Below, piece after piece: positions 23,590-36,578 of a DNA stretch of 64,000 nucleotides; positions within the stretch are counted from its first letter, which is position 1, and every line of letters starts with the position of its first letter. Source of the DNA: Combretum micranthum. Taxonomy: Eukaryota; Streptophyta; Magnoliopsida; Myrtales; Combretaceae. A program made the translations under genes and the position numbers. The stretch is taken from contig JAMXBD010000819.1 in assembly GCA_024138025.1 (NCBI GenBank), positions 558,001 through 622,000 on the forward strand, written 5' to 3'. Under the pieces are notes generated by a model, which ran no database searches, was not told the DNA's origin, and saw nothing but the letters and a program-made list of their open reading frames with translations.

Positions 23590-23676
23590 ATGGCCTTCAT
23601 AATCCCAGATAAGATTGGAACAAGTGCTTGTCTGATTCATGGGAGGCCAAGATCGAGTTTGTGGGAGTTTCGCTGA
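23590..23676 (+). CDS. Candidate 28-residue small protein preceded by a 5'UTR intron
   Basis: An ATG at 23590 opens a 28-codon frame (MAFIIPDKIGTSACLIHG..., ending ...SLWEFR) closed by TGA at 23674-23676. Upstream, AAAACAG followed by GTTGTT (donor at 23498) and TTGTGGTTGTCAG (acceptor ending 23577) would define an 80-bp intron ending 12 bp before the ATG. A site II/telo-box promoter lies another 60-190 bp upstream. The layout (short first exon, 5'UTR intron, short ORF) resembles plant genes for very small ribosomal or mitochondrial proteins, but I do not recognise this protein. It could also be a non-coding transcript such as a snoRNA host, or a truncated gene. Confidence 0.3.
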   Translation: MAFIIPDKIGTSACLIHGRPRSSLWEFR

Positions 23677-23679
23677 TAA

Positions 23680-26365
23680 CGCCTATTCTGTTTTATCTTT
23701 TTTATTTTTTCCTCTTAGGCGTTTGATAGTAACTTTGGCCACACAGCTATTATTCATCCTCTCTTTTCTGATATTTCTTTTTATTATTTTCTAAGCTCCT
23801 TTTTAGTATTTTTTTTTTTTGTACTGCCATTTGTGAAATCATAAACTTGCATCCAATTATGGTCCGATAAGTTCTTCGACTTGTTGTCCAGATCTAAAAC
23901 TACGCTTTGCAGTTTTTGATAGAAACCCAATAGGAATAGGAATAGGAATAGCAAGTGGAGAGGAAAAGAACCTAGTGGAAATGCAAATTTATCACATTTG
24001 TCTTTTATCATCCAATATATCATCGTTCTTCTATTTGTGTGGCTTTTCTTCATTTTCTTCCCTTTTCCCACTGCCTGCTCATACATGATAAAATTCCTCT
24101 GTCCTTCATCGTGAACTATCTTTTTCTCTCATTAATTTTTGTTTTTTTTTTTAAAGTATATTGATTGAACTCTAAATACTGTAGGTGTATATGTATTAAT
24201 AATGTTAATCCATTATTCAATTCTTAAAATATAAAGAGTAATATTTTATAAACCTACATAAATTTAATCATCTTAGTAAGGTTTTGTACGGATCTATCCT
24301 GTTTTTCAAAAAAATCTGAAAATACGTTGTTTTGTAAATATAATTCACAATAATGTGAGCATGTTTGCAAGCAAATAGAAGATATTATTTTAATTGTATT
24401 ATATAAAACTAAAAGTAAATATCATATTCCACACCTAAATTTTTATCTAATTAATCACCCGCAACTACTTAACTACTTCCAATTTCTTTGACGTATAAAA
24501 TGTCTATTAATTACCAAACTTTAAGTTTAATGAGCAAACAAAATTGATACTTTTAAAATTTAATTTATTAATTATAAAAATTAGCAAAATGCAAATAGAA
24601 AATGTGATAATTATCCTATCTTTTAAGATATGAGTCTTTTTTTTTTTTTTGGCCAATAAGATATGACTCTTGAAAATTTGCATATACACTATAAAGCAAT
24701 TTTTTTTTTTTTTTGCATAACTTAATACAAGACATGTACTTTAAAAAGAGAAAAAAAATATGGTATAATGATTATATTTTATAAATTTATAATATAGTAT
24801 AATATATTTATGAGTACATTACTTTCTAAGATATAATTACTATGTTTTCAGAAAAATTTATTTCAATAATTAACTCAAGTACGAATTTTTATGTTGTACT
24901 AATTTCCTGATAATTAATATTTTTAATCGTTAATAAAGATTAGGCAAAATTTAACAAAAAAATTGTAGAAAGTTTTTCTATTTTTAAATTGCATTTTGAC
25001 CCCTTTCACCGGACCAAATTGACCGGGGCGATGCCAATCTGGGAATATACGAACCGACCCAATATACTTATTCAATTTACTACATTAAGCTTTCTATTTA
25101 TACTTATACCTTTTCCAGGGTAATTGACATAATTCTTGATATAGGCCCTTTCTAGGGGATTTTTATAATTAATTATCTAAAATTTAATTGTAGTAATTTA
25201 TTATCTAAACTTTGTATATCCCACTTACACACCCTTTTGTGAAATCATGACAATGCCACTGGGTTACAAACTTGCAATACTATTGGCTGAAACTTTAGAC
25301 ACTAAACTTCATATAGAGGTACTTCTATACCATTTTTTTGTTATATTTATTGGCCAAATACATATATATAATATATATGCTTTTCATTAATTATATTAGT
25401 GAGGTAATGACAGTGGTTGGTTTAGAAAAAATGGGTTCATAAATTAGTTAAAGGTAAACTAGTTTATGAAAGTAATAAATAACAATAGTCTTACTGACCA
25501 AAAAAAGGGAAAAAAAAATAAACAAACAAAAATACCTATGATATGTCCAATAAAACCATAAGTTACAGGATTAAAGCAATTATTTAGTAAAATAGTAAAT
25601 GAAGGAAATAAAAATAGCACTTAAGATAGCGAATAAGATCATTAGCTTTAATATTATACATATTTCTACAATTAGTAAAGCTTTTTTTTTTTTTAATCCT
25701 AATCAAATCCACGTTTTTATTTTTTTTCCTGGGGAAAAAAAAGACGAGGAACAAAATTTATCAATATTTAGTTTGGAACTTATAAAAATGGAACAAATCA
25801 TTGGTTGTTGCTCTGTTTTGTTTAGAGGGCACTAAATCTAACTGAATCTTGTCCACACCCTACTCTAATAATGGCATTAATATGGGAAATATTTTCGATT
25901 ATTAAAGTTTTTTATTTTGAGTTTCCTGAGCATAATCCTTTATTCCAACTTCAAATGGATATAGGATAACTCAAGATATTTCACAATGTCATGATCCTAA
26001 CAGGGGCCTAGTAGGATTATCCAAAAGTTATTATACCACGTGTGCACCCACAATATGAGAATCGTCTTGCAAGTCAGAGATTACAAGACCATTTATTTAT
26101 TAACTTCTCATACATTGATCATATAAATACATATAATACTATTATTAAGACATAACTATGGAATCCAATTTTTCACATCTCACCAAGATCGCAAAGAAAC
26201 GGTATCCCCTACCAAATAATGAAAATTTGGGTTCAACCTATAAAATACGAAGTTTCTTTTGTTTATACAATCTCTATTTCTAATTTTCATATAGTTTGAT
26301 GGAGAAATACTCTTTACACACTCTTAGCCCAATCCTAGCTAACATTATACCTATATAAACACTGT
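23680..26365. other. AT-rich intergenic stretch
   Basis: No gene recognised. A short GGAATA repeat occurs near 23932-23952. Poly-T runs occur near 23808-23821, 24145, 24638 and 24700. Any 3' untranslated region of the candidate small gene would lie in the first few hundred bases. Confidence 0.5.
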
Positions 26366-26370
26366 TGGGG

Positions 26371-27215
26371 GGTGAGCGAAGCAACAGCTCAGTGAGATAA
26401 CCTGACCAGACCACACATCAATCAATAACAAACAAGTTTAATTAGCAAGCGTATGCAATGTAACAATCAATCATATGCATAAGTACAAGCTTGAATAACC
26501 AGAATCTAAATAGGATGGAGATTTACGCCTTCTCATCGGGGTTGCAGGAACTAAGTCGAAGAACTCTGCCTCATGACTCACTCGTCCAGAAGAATCAGAC
26601 CATCAAGGGAGAAACATATTACTTATATCCTTGGAACAAAGAAACTTCACTAAGTGTTAGTCATTTCATACCGATACCACGAGTGGCGTTCCTTCTTTTG
26701 TTAATTAGTTCCCATGGAATCGAACGGAACAAAGAAAATCTTGTACAGAAGTAGGAAATTTACATCTAGAAAAACCAAACGTTAACAGAGAATCAAAATA
26801 CTAACACGTAGCGGAATGTCACACCTTTATGCAAGAATGCAATTTATGCAATGCATGACCATTTCAGTTAAAGACTATATAGTATTATGTCAGTTTGTTA
26901 GGTAACCATACAATTTACAGACAAGCATCAACATATTTCAAGCATTATATATATCATCCAATTTGGTTATCACTTTAAATAACATAGTTTGGCATTTAAC
27001 CAAACACCACACAACATACATTATTCCCATCCCGCATACATAGCAGTTTTAATATATTATTTCATATGCATTAAACTTACAAGCATAATCAATATGATAA
27101 GGCCAAAATTACTCATCTATTGTCCTTACTAAATCGTTGTAATAATTTACCTGAAAGTCTCATAACTGATCTGTTTCTCCTATAAAATGAGATAACAGGT
27201 ACTCATTATTATACT
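26371..27215 (-). repeat. Old LTR-type segment, copy X of a family shared with 33395-34290
   Basis: This segment and the one at 33395-34290 share, in the same order, AACAAACAAGTTTA, TTAGCAA, ATGCAATG, TTGAATAACC, a GGGGTTG block, an AATGCA-rich block and a closing block with TCGT(C/T)GTAATA and TAT(A/G)AGATAG-like words. The wording GTGAGCGAAGCAACAGCTC resembles, inverted, the CTTCGCAGCTCAC block in the solo LTR at 34449-36578. I infer ancient LTR sequence in minus orientation; ends were not defined. Confidence 0.45.
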
Positions 27216-30200
27216 ATTATATCAATAATCTTGGTTGTACCTTTTATGTCTTAAAGTTAAGTTTTACTATTCTTGATCTACTTTATTTATTTGAATATAG
27301 GTTTTAAATCTTACCAGTGTTAAGTTTCTCCGGTTGAGTCATAAAATTCATATAAACTCACTTTTCTTAAGAAAAGTGCCATAAATGATTTCAAATACCA
27401 GTTTTAATAGCATAATCTTAATTTAAGCCTATTGTACTCATTTTAATTTCGATTTTAGCGTATGAATAGGTGCTGGAAAGCTTATCGAATATAGTTTTTA
27501 ATTATTGTTCTAAACTAATTATTTTGTATACTTTTCCTATGTTACTTTAAGGTTTCGAAAGGTATCATAATGATGTCTATCTTTCTTGTTTTGTATTTTT
27601 AATTCTTATTTCAAATTTACTATTTTGTTTTATATATCTACTATTAAGTTGTGGTGATTAAACCTGTTTTAAGTCTTTTGATCAACTTTTGGTCAAAATC
27701 TATATTTTAATTTATTTCATTTTGCTTGTCTTGATCTTAATTTTAGGTATATATATCTCTAATTATGTTAATCATACTACTCAAGATGTCTATGACCCAT
27801 ATTAATTTAAATTTTGTAACTCAATGTTCTATAAATATTGAGACTTATATTTATATTTAGGTGAGTGGTTCTTGAGCTAGATCTTTCAATTCTAAACTAT
27901 ATCATCATATTATCTAACATATACTTGAACGGTATCAAGTTTGTTTTAGGAGTCTTAATTATATATGCATGTTACAACATACATATGTATAAAGGAGTAG
28001 TTTCCTTAACTTAACCTATGCATAATAATTATGAAGTTTCATAAAATTTTCTATTTTCTAGTTTTAATATAAAATTTGTATTAATGGGTTGTATCTATGA
28101 AAATGGTCTAAATAGCCTCTAATGCTAGCTTTTATTACGTAATCTTTAGCTAAGCCTATTATACTCCTTTAACTAATTCGAATTTTTACATATATATGGC
28201 ATTAGAAACTTGTTTCAAATACTATATGATGGTTAACTTAATTTATTTTTAATTCATATGTTTTACTTTCTATATGTATGTCGATAGATATTATAGGGTA
28301 TTTCTAAGTTTTGTTTTGCTTAATAATTTTATTATTAAGCTTTTATTATTTATACAGACCTTTTAATATGACTACTTTAAGATAGTTGATATTTGCTATT
28401 TATTATTTATTTTTATTATGTTTCTCTTGATTCTAAGCCATACTTAAATTTCTATTTATGGTAGTCTCATTATTTTAAATTTTATAATTTAGTTAGTTTG
28501 TTTATGCTTCTCCTAACAATATACTTTCTACTATTGTTTATTTTGTCTATCAACCTTATCTGTTTATGTAGGTTAAATTTTCTATTATTTATAGGGTCTT
28601 ATCTATATTCTGATCATTAGTATACTGTTTTAGTGATTCTCTAAATTCATGTAAGTTTTGCTGTGTATTCCTAATTATAATTTGTTCCTTAGGTTTATTT
28701 TAACCCATTTAAACTTACTCTATTTTTATTATCATTCTTTTAGTATGCCTAATGATAGGACCTTTCACTATGGTTAAGATCAATATTTCTCATAGATATC
28801 TTGATATTCATATTGGCTAATTTCTATCATCTAGAGAGTACTGTAGGCATATTCTACAAAGCCTTTGAACTAAGTTAAGTCATGAAGTATGGATTGGGAG
28901 TTATAATCCTATAGTGATTGAAATTAGGACATAAGGTTTCTAAAGTCTAAGTTTTATTTCTTCATAGTTTTCTTTACTAAAGATAGTATCTAACTCAATT
29001 AAAATGATCCTCATGTGCTATATTTACTCATGCTACTACCAAGTATACCTAAGAAAACTACAAATGTGTAGAGTTTCTATGATAAACTTATGCTTTCATT
29101 TTCCTAACTTTTACACAAGTATGAAATATAAGTTATATAACGATTGGATATTACCTTGTTGGGCTAGAGAGGAAGATGATAAATCCTTTTTCCTATTTAG
29201 ACTGTAACCTTTGACTATTATCTTGTTGGGTTATTGGTTGTTTTATTTTTGTTGTTGGTTTATGATGGCTCACAAGAAAAGGAAATAGAGTTTTGGTTGT
29301 TCTAAATTGTCTTATAAGACAATTTGAACCCACAGTTGGGACTTAGGATTTAAGAGGATTTAAGCTTTATCAATTTCCATTTGCTGATGTGTGTGTTATG
29401 GTTGGCTTTATTGAAGAAGATGGGTTTGTTTGTTTGTATAATATGTATGTGTATTGGTTCTTTATATAGGAGTTTGGCTAGTCTAAATTGTCCTTGATCT
29501 TTCCTAATTATCTCACGGTAGAGTAGGTAGATTTATATCTTTTAATTGTTGTTGTTGTTCAGTTCAAGAGAAGAAAGTTGCCACCCCTTACAAGTTTCCT
29601 AAGTGAGTCATCCAACTTGTATTAAATGTGGGTTTTGTTGGTGGAGTGCAATTGGTTCAAGTTTCCCCTAGCTTTGACTTAAGGTACCATTTTCTAATTT
29701 TACAAGCAAGCACATGGTGAAACAATTTCCTTGGAGAAGAACAGGTCATGTGGCTTGAATTTTTTCCATGTGTACTAAAGCTTTTGTGCAGAGTAATTAC
29801 AAGACTAATTATCTAGTTAACTTCATCAAAAGCTAGCTCATACACGTATAATTATGTCAGTTATTTTCAATAAAATTACTTCTAAATTATGTCTAAGGGT
29901 CCTATATTTTTCTTATATAATTGTGGAGTTGAAATTTCAAATTTTAAATTTTACATGATGTAATATTTTAGGTTTTTTGCTTATGCGATTAAAGTTTCTG
30001 AGTCAAATAGGTTAAATTAAGGTGTTATACTCAGTAGATTCAAAAAATTATAAATTTCCATAACTATGTATTCATAATTTTTATTTAAACCCCTATTTCT
30101 CTTGATTGTCAAGGTCTAATGTTTTTAATTAGTGAGTTATTATCCTTTTATATATAATCTTGTCTCTGGAAAATTATTTCTCCTATTGTAGAACATATTT

Positions 30201-30400
30201 AGGGATATTCTATAATTGATTTAATGCACAATATTTAAATATCTACTTTTCTGTTACTTACGTTGTGGATTTTAATTTCTAATTACTTAATTTATAATAT
30301 AAAATTTTGGAAATTATATGTTTTAATTGTGAGTGTTTTAAGTGATTGAATGAAATCGAGATATTTTGTTTATGTGTGTATGGGTGTTTTACAGTTATTG
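27216..30400. other. Very AT-rich non-coding stretch, probably old retroelement sequence
   Basis: No coding pattern. The sequence is unusually T-rich on the + strand and free of long ORFs over more than 3 kb. Its position between LTR-type segment X and the minisatellite suggests the interior of a long decayed LTR or large-derivative retroelement, but I see no decisive motif. Confidence 0.35.
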
Positions 30401-30404
30401 GCAT

Positions 30405-30890
30405 GGATAGGAAGATTTCAAGTGTGAACACATTAAATGGAACAACTTATGTGTGTATGAATGCATTTAATGGACAAGCTTATGTGTGAATTCCATTTAA
30501 TGCCAAATTGCTAGGTGGTGTTGGCTTGTTTGATTTGGTTTTCCATGAAACTTATGGTTTTGGTATTAAGAGAAAGATAAAAATTCTTCAAGTGTGAACT
30601 TATTAAATACATGAGCTTGTCTATGTAGGAATGCATTAAATGAAGGGCTTATGTGTGTGTGAAAGTATTAAATTAGTGGTTATGTGTGTGTGAAAACATT
30701 AAATGAGGGGTTATGTGTGAGTGGAAGCATTAAATGCATTAGCTTGTGTGTGTGAACACATTAAATACATTAGCTTATGTGTGTGAATGCATTTAATGTA
30801 TGATGCTTATGTGTGTGGATGCATTAAATGAATGGCTTATGTGTGTGTGAAAGCATTTATTGTCAAAGATTATGTGTGTGTGAACATGAA
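30405..30890. repeat. Minisatellite, unit about 32-42 bp, about 12 degenerate copies
   Basis: A unit of the form TTATGTGTGTG, then GAA(T/A)GCATT, AAATG and a variable 6-10 bp recurs across the segment with substitutions and length changes. The core words TTATGTGTG and CATTAAATG are strongly kept while the linker varies. The array sits in non-coding, LTR-like sequence. Confidence 0.85.
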
Positions 30891-32360
30891 CAATCCATTT
30901 TATGGTTTCTTGCAAGAAAGAGAGATATTTTGTGATTTTTAAAACTTAAAGAATTAATATCTAGATTTTCTAGCAGATTATTGGGTCACATGCATATAAG
31001 TATATTAGTTATTTCGACATATTGCCTTTTATATTTCATTTAAGGCTTCTATAATATTCCAAGATTATTCTTAAGTTCAAATCTTGAGTTTAAAGTTTAT
31101 GCAATTGAGTATTTTACAGTTATATTCTACGCGATTAGGGTTTCCGGGCTTAATTGGCTAATAAGGGTTTTAGACTCTATGGACTTGGAATTTTCTAACT
31201 AGGATGTTGGCATAATTTAAATATTTAATTGAGGTCCAGATTCTTAGGTATTGATCTGTTTTTCATTTTACCGTGTTTTTTTATAATCCTAGTGATTCAT
31301 CTTTAAATTATTGTTTTATAACTAATAGGTTCTAAAAATTATTCGTCTCCTATTGTAATTGAAATCTAGGGCCAACTATGATTATTTAGGGAGCCGTTGA
31401 CTCGTATTATAAAATATTGTATTTTATTGCCTAAAAATTATTTGTTTTAATTATTTGATGATCATAACTTTTCTAGTGCTATTTTAGGGTTTTAAAATAA
31501 TTATAGATAATTAGAAAACCAATGTATCATTATTTAATGAGTGCGAAGTTTATTTTCTAATCATTGAACTTAAGGAAAAAGGATTTTGAATTTTATAGTA
31601 ATGATCAATTTATCATCAATCATTAAGTGTCTAAGGTTACGAAAGTTATATTTTGTGTTTTGAAATTTTATTGGTAAGGATTCTAATTTTTTTAACCGTA
31701 ACCAAATAATTTTAAATTGTGAAAAATTGGGAGCCACTTTTGCAACTTTTATTAAAGTACTTCAGGATTCTATCTTATATTTTTTGTGATCATCACATTT
31801 AGGTTATACAAAAATTGGGGGAATTACACACAATGCAAGCTTGTATGGTTACTTATGGAATGGGCTTCCAAATAACAGAACCTCTAGAGAATTTCATAAA
31901 AGTTTGATGACAACATAATATAAGTAGTCTTCGCAATTTAGGACCCAATCCGACCCGTAAATTCAAATACAACACAATACGATTATAATAGAGTTTAAAT
32001 GAATTAAAATCGATATGAATAATAAATAAGTCAAAACCGAAAATGATAAAAATTTAAGCATATATGATCATCCAACCGCAAGTGCTAATGACAACAATTT
32101 TTGTTTTTAGTCTTACTTATGTTTTTATCCTTTAATCACATGTTTAACTTTATTTTAATTACATTTTTGTCCTTGTTTTGGGTAATTACGTATTATTAAA
32201 ACATTGTAATCTTATTTTTCATTATCGTTGAATATCATTACAGAATCTCCAATTCTCATTATTTGACTCTCTTTTCACTTCTTCTATACTAATTTGATTC
32301 TTTATTAATAGTTGAAATTATGGATCATTTCACTAATATTGGTTTAGATTTTAGATCTAT
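30891..32360. other. AT-rich non-coding stretch
   Basis: No gene recognised. Near 31808-31832 the sequence reads TTGGGGGAATTACA; inverted this gives TGTAATTCCCCCAA, similar to the inverted sequence at 37752-37765 (TGTAATCCCCAAG). Both could be LTR starts in minus orientation for segments X and Y. No matching partner end was found. Confidence 0.35.
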
Positions 32361-32365
32361 TCAAA

Positions 32366-33184
32366 TTCATTAAATTAAGGTCAAATATGTAAGATGTATG
32401 TGCTTTGTCTTGGTGTTGGTTTGAGAGATGTTTGGTGTGACTCTTGTGATGGGTTTAATTTAGTGTTTAAGACATGGTAGAATTGCAATTGCTCGACACT
32501 TGGTAGTTGTACTGATGGTGCTTGTGATATCCTAGTTGAACGTTAATAGTGTTAAGAGTCACACCCTACAGAGTACTCTAGCTGTATTAGTATACCATTA
32601 ACTAACCAGCCTCCAAAAATTACATGAATATTATACACTATGTTCCCCATTGAAGTGGACAATTGAACAAGATCGATAGTTGTTTTGAGTGAGAAAGAGA
32701 TTGCATATATATATTAATTGTAAAATAACATAACTTGCAAAATTAAAATTTCACATAATATTACAAATTCGTTAAATTAAGGTTAAATATGTAAGTGAGT
32801 ATATGTGCTTTGGCTTTGGTGGTAGTTCGAGAGATGTCTAGTTGTGACTCGGTTGTGGTGGTGTTTAATTTGAGTGTTTAAGACATGGTAGAAGTGCAAT
32901 TGCTCAGTAGTTGGTACTGATGATGCTTGTGATGTCCTAGTTGAACGTCTTAATAGTGTTAAGTGTCACGCCTCTACAGAGTACCCTAGCTGTATTAGTA
33001 TACCATGTAACTAACCGAGGCCTCCAGAAAGTTACATGAATATTATACAACTAATGTTCCCCATTGAAGTGGACAATTGATTAGGATAGATAGTTGTTTT
33101 GATTGAGAAAGAGATTGCATATATATATTAATCATAAAAGAACATAACTTGCAAAATTGAAACTTCACATAATATTACAACCGA
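32366..33184. repeat. Tandem duplication, two copies of about 405-415 bp
   Basis: Copy 1 (about 32366-32766) and copy 2 (about 32767-33184) share CATTAAATTAAGGT / CGTTAAATTAAGGT starts, TTTAAGACATGGTAGAA, CTAGCTGTATTAGTATACC, GTTCCCCATTGAAGTGGAC and GAGAAAGAGATTGCATATA in order, with modest divergence and short indels. No ORF is conserved between them, so this is a non-coding duplication, probably inside LTR-type sequence. Confidence 0.9.
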
Positions 33185-33394
33185 GGTATACAAAGCTCTA
33201 ACAGAACCCCCTTATAACAAAACTTACAAGGAATAACAAAACTTAACTTATTCTATTACAACCCATTACTAGTCTCTATTACACATATGGTCTTCTTTCC
33301 AAAGATCACATAAGGCCATTTTATACTAACTCTTGCACCGAGCTTGGTTTCGGTCTCCATGCTTAAAACCTTGTAAATCAACAGTCTAAGAGAG

Positions 33395-34290
33395 TGTGAG
33401 CATGTAAAGCTCAATGAATAACAAAATCTCAACACCATCATTAAGAACAAACAAGTTTAGTTAGCAACCACATGCAATGCGTGTATCAAACATATGTAGC
33501 AAACATGGTTTGAATAACCGGAATTCAAACCTATGGGGATTTATGCCCTCCCTAGGGGTTGAAGGATAAATTTAGTAGGTTATGTCCATGGGAAACTCAA
33601 AACCAATGTAGAATGACTTTCTCTTCAACTAACCCGCCTAGGGGAATAGTCTCTACCAAAGCCCCACAGGACATGAGTAGTCTTTTAGAGAACAATTTTT
33701 TTTTTCCAAATAAAATTTGTACTTTTCTTAAAACTTGAGAATTCTCACTAAATGGTAACATTCTAAAGCCAACTCCAACACAAGCAACCTCCTTCAAAGC
33801 CCGTTTAGTTTTTGCAAACTTGACAACCCTATGGTAACCTACAAACAGACTCACTAGTCCCAACAAGCATTACCATAGAATCGAAATGTTAACATGTAAG
33901 ATGAGTACCATGCTAATGCAATATGATGTTATGAAATGCATGTCATATTAATTTTAGAAGTCTATTAAATTTAATTCCATATTATCAAGTGGTCATAGCA
34001 ATTTCAAACATTCAATAAGATAACTATAATTTAATGTCAAGTAAGTAGTTGTCACTTTGATTATTAAGAATTACACTCAAACATACACATACAACATGCA
34101 ATATTTCCTATCTCCATGCAATTGATTCCCTACAGTTACGATTAAACTATATTCCACTAATTAAAATCACAAATAAAGTGCTAGGATTCAAGTTACTCAC
34201 CCGTGCATACTCCTTAATCGTCGTAATAGTCCAACGAGAAATCTAACTCGTGATCTAGGGTTCCTATGAGATAGAAAAGTTTGCATTACT
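33395..34290 (-). repeat. Old LTR-type segment, copy Y of the family seen at 26371-27215
   Basis: Ordered shared words with segment X are described under the first copy. Here they include AACAAACAAGTTTAGTTAGC, TTTGAATAACCGGAATTC, CCCTAGGGGTTGAAGG, TACTCACCCGTGCATACTCC and TTAATCGTCGTAATAGTCC. The open frames here are non-conserved between X and Y and are not genes. The segment ends in a GC-rich minisatellite into which a solo LTR has inserted. Confidence 0.5.
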
Positions 34291-34359
34291 ATCTACTTAA
34301 CAAAGACAAGAAAGATTAAATAAAATTCTAAAGCTAAAAGAGACAAAATGACAATGTAG

Positions 34360-34448
34360 GGCCACCACGTCCCTTGCCACGCCCCATATCAAGGAGCATG
34401 TCAAACAAGGCAAAGAATAGGGGATAGCACCACCCTTGCCATGCCCCA
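34360..34448. repeat. GC-rich minisatellite, left part (split by a solo LTR)
   Basis: Units containing ACCACCCTTGCCATGCCCCA and variants (ACGTCCCTTGCCACGCCCCA) occur here and again at 36579-36740. The block GGGGATAGCACCACCCTTGC is identical on both sides. The GC content is far above the surroundings. The array was interrupted at the CCCCA target of the solo LTR. Confidence 0.8.
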
Positions 34449-36578
34449 TGTAGTATAAAGAAAAATATTTTATAAAGAGGGCAAAGGAATGTCATTTGTT
34501 AATTAAGGAGAGGGAAATTTTGGTCATTCCTAATAAATGAGATATATAATAATCATCCCTCACATTGATGATGGTCAACAAGTCTTTAAAAATAGTAAAT
34601 CTTCAATAAATTATGATAAAGGGAAAAAGTTGTCATATGTTAAAAAATAAGAGGGTTTTATGGTCCATCCTTATAAGTTTTATTTATGTGTAGTATATGG
34701 CAGACATATAATACATGAGGTGTCTTTTCGTTTCCTACGCTATTACAAGAATTGAAGGGTTTCGTGTCTTTTCGTTTCCTGTGTTATTACAAGAATTGAA
34801 GGATTTCTTATCTTTTTGTTTCCAAAGTACTGTTATGGAAATTATGAAAATTGAAGGGTCACAAAAATTTATTTATATCTTTACCCTATTTCGCTTCTTT
34901 CTAAACCTAGAAACCTCTCTAAAAAGATCTATTGTGAGTTTTTCATCAAGAGGAGATCAAGATTTTGGTTCAGGTAAGAAGATCTAATCATGATTTTTCA
35001 AGGATTCAAGAAATCTACATCTTTCTTGGGATTATGCTTGTGGTTTTTGAAGGAGCTTCCGAGGAAGAACCCTATTCTGATTCAAGATCTGGTTTTTGGA
35101 GATCTAATAGAATCTAAGATCAATCAAAGGTAAGATCTATCTCAGGACTTGTAATTTCTTAATATTAGCAAATTATAGGATTATGATCGTAGTTTATTAT
35201 TTGTTTGAATTAAGATTATATTCAAGTGAGATCTACACGTCTAGGTAAGTGTGGATCTAAACAAACCTTTGTGGTTCTAAAATTATAGTCTTTTCTAGTA
35301 ATTGTTTTATTAATTGAGAATCTATATATTGAAGGAATTGTGGAGATAACTAAGAATTTTGGTGAAAGATGTGTTTGAAGGTTTTACTGAATTGTGAACA
35401 AAAAGAACAAGTGTGTTGATTTTTTATAGATCTGTGATTAGGAGTAAAATTTATGGAATTCAGCATTAGGATTTTAGTATGTGCATGAAACCAAAATTGA
35501 TTGAGATATGTTGTGGATCAGGAATTCTTTTTTGATAGAAGTTTTATTGGTGAGATTGGAGTTGAAGCGAATCCAGGTATGACCAATCCCTACTTATTGT
35601 TTTTGCTTGTAAGATTACTATTGCTTGATTGGTTGTAGGGATAGAACTTTATAATGAACTTAATTCTATTTGGCTTAATTTTTTTTTCTGGTTATGCTTG
35701 GCTTTGACCAGTAAAGACCTGGCAGACAGTGATACTGGTGAGGCACCCTGATGATCTATATGTAAGGTTGTCCCCAGTGAACTTGTGTATAGAGATTATT
35801 CGGGGATGTTTGGGGAGTACCCACTCATCCATATATGTATATAATTACCTTATTTTCAAAGAGTTGGTTGTTTTTAAAGAGGAGTCTAAGTTACTTCGAG
35901 TTCGGGACTAGAGTATACATAGTTCTGAACCGTGTTGATTTGCTGACTATAAAAAGATAACAAACTGATTGCTTGCATTAGACTAAGTGCATTTGATATA
36001 TATATGTATGTTATGTGTGCATTTGCATTTGCTTTAAAGGATTGGAGTTATCGTACTAGGCTTCGCAGCTCACTTTTTTAAAATTTCAGATGTAGGTGAT
36101 GAAGACATTGTATATGATCTTTTGGGTTATGATTTGATCTTTGATGGGGGACGGCGATAGTAAACCTGACTACCCAGTTGAGAGTTAGATTTGCAGTTTA
36201 CAGGTTCATGGAAGGAGAGAAGTGTCTAGATATATTGAAGACTTGGAAATTATCTGCTTATGTTTTATGTTTTATGTTTTATGTAAAAGCTTTAGGATTT
36301 TATGTTATAGGAAGTTCTAGGTTGTAAAGAAAGTATTCATTATGAATTAGTGGTTTGGTTTAGTTGGCCTGGTATTGCTAACTTGTATGATTGTTTTAAA
36401 TTAGAAGTTTGTTAAGAAGTTGTATTCCAGGTTATAAAGGTTGTGTTGAGTACCTTATGAGATACCTTATGTGTGTTTACAAGTGATATTTGAAAATTTG
36501 TGGATATTATAGCCTTAGCGTGTCCTAATCAAGAGATGACACGTGGCGGGTTGTAATACCTTATTTTAGGGTGTTACA
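34449..36578 (+). mobile_element. Solo LTR, 2.13 kb, with 5-bp target site duplication CCCCA
   Basis: The segment starts TGTAGTATAAAG and ends AGGGTGTTACA, giving TG...CA termini. It is flanked by CCCCA at 34444-34448 and 36579-36583; a 5-bp duplication fits LTR retrotransposon integration. The target is inside a minisatellite whose halves resume on either side. No gag or pol ORF is present, so it is best read as a solo LTR left by recombination between two LTRs. Inside are three degenerate 48-bp repeats (about 34725-34870) with TCTTTTCGTTTCC and ATTACAAGAATTGAAG words, a purine/pyrimidine-rich possible R region, and TTATGTTTTATG repeats near 36258-36285. Confidence 0.75.

Noticed and set aside
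23590..23676. Known spliceosomal, SRP or telomerase RNA at the 23.5-kb candidate
   Set aside because: I compared the segment with remembered core motifs of these RNAs and found none, so no ncRNA call was made.
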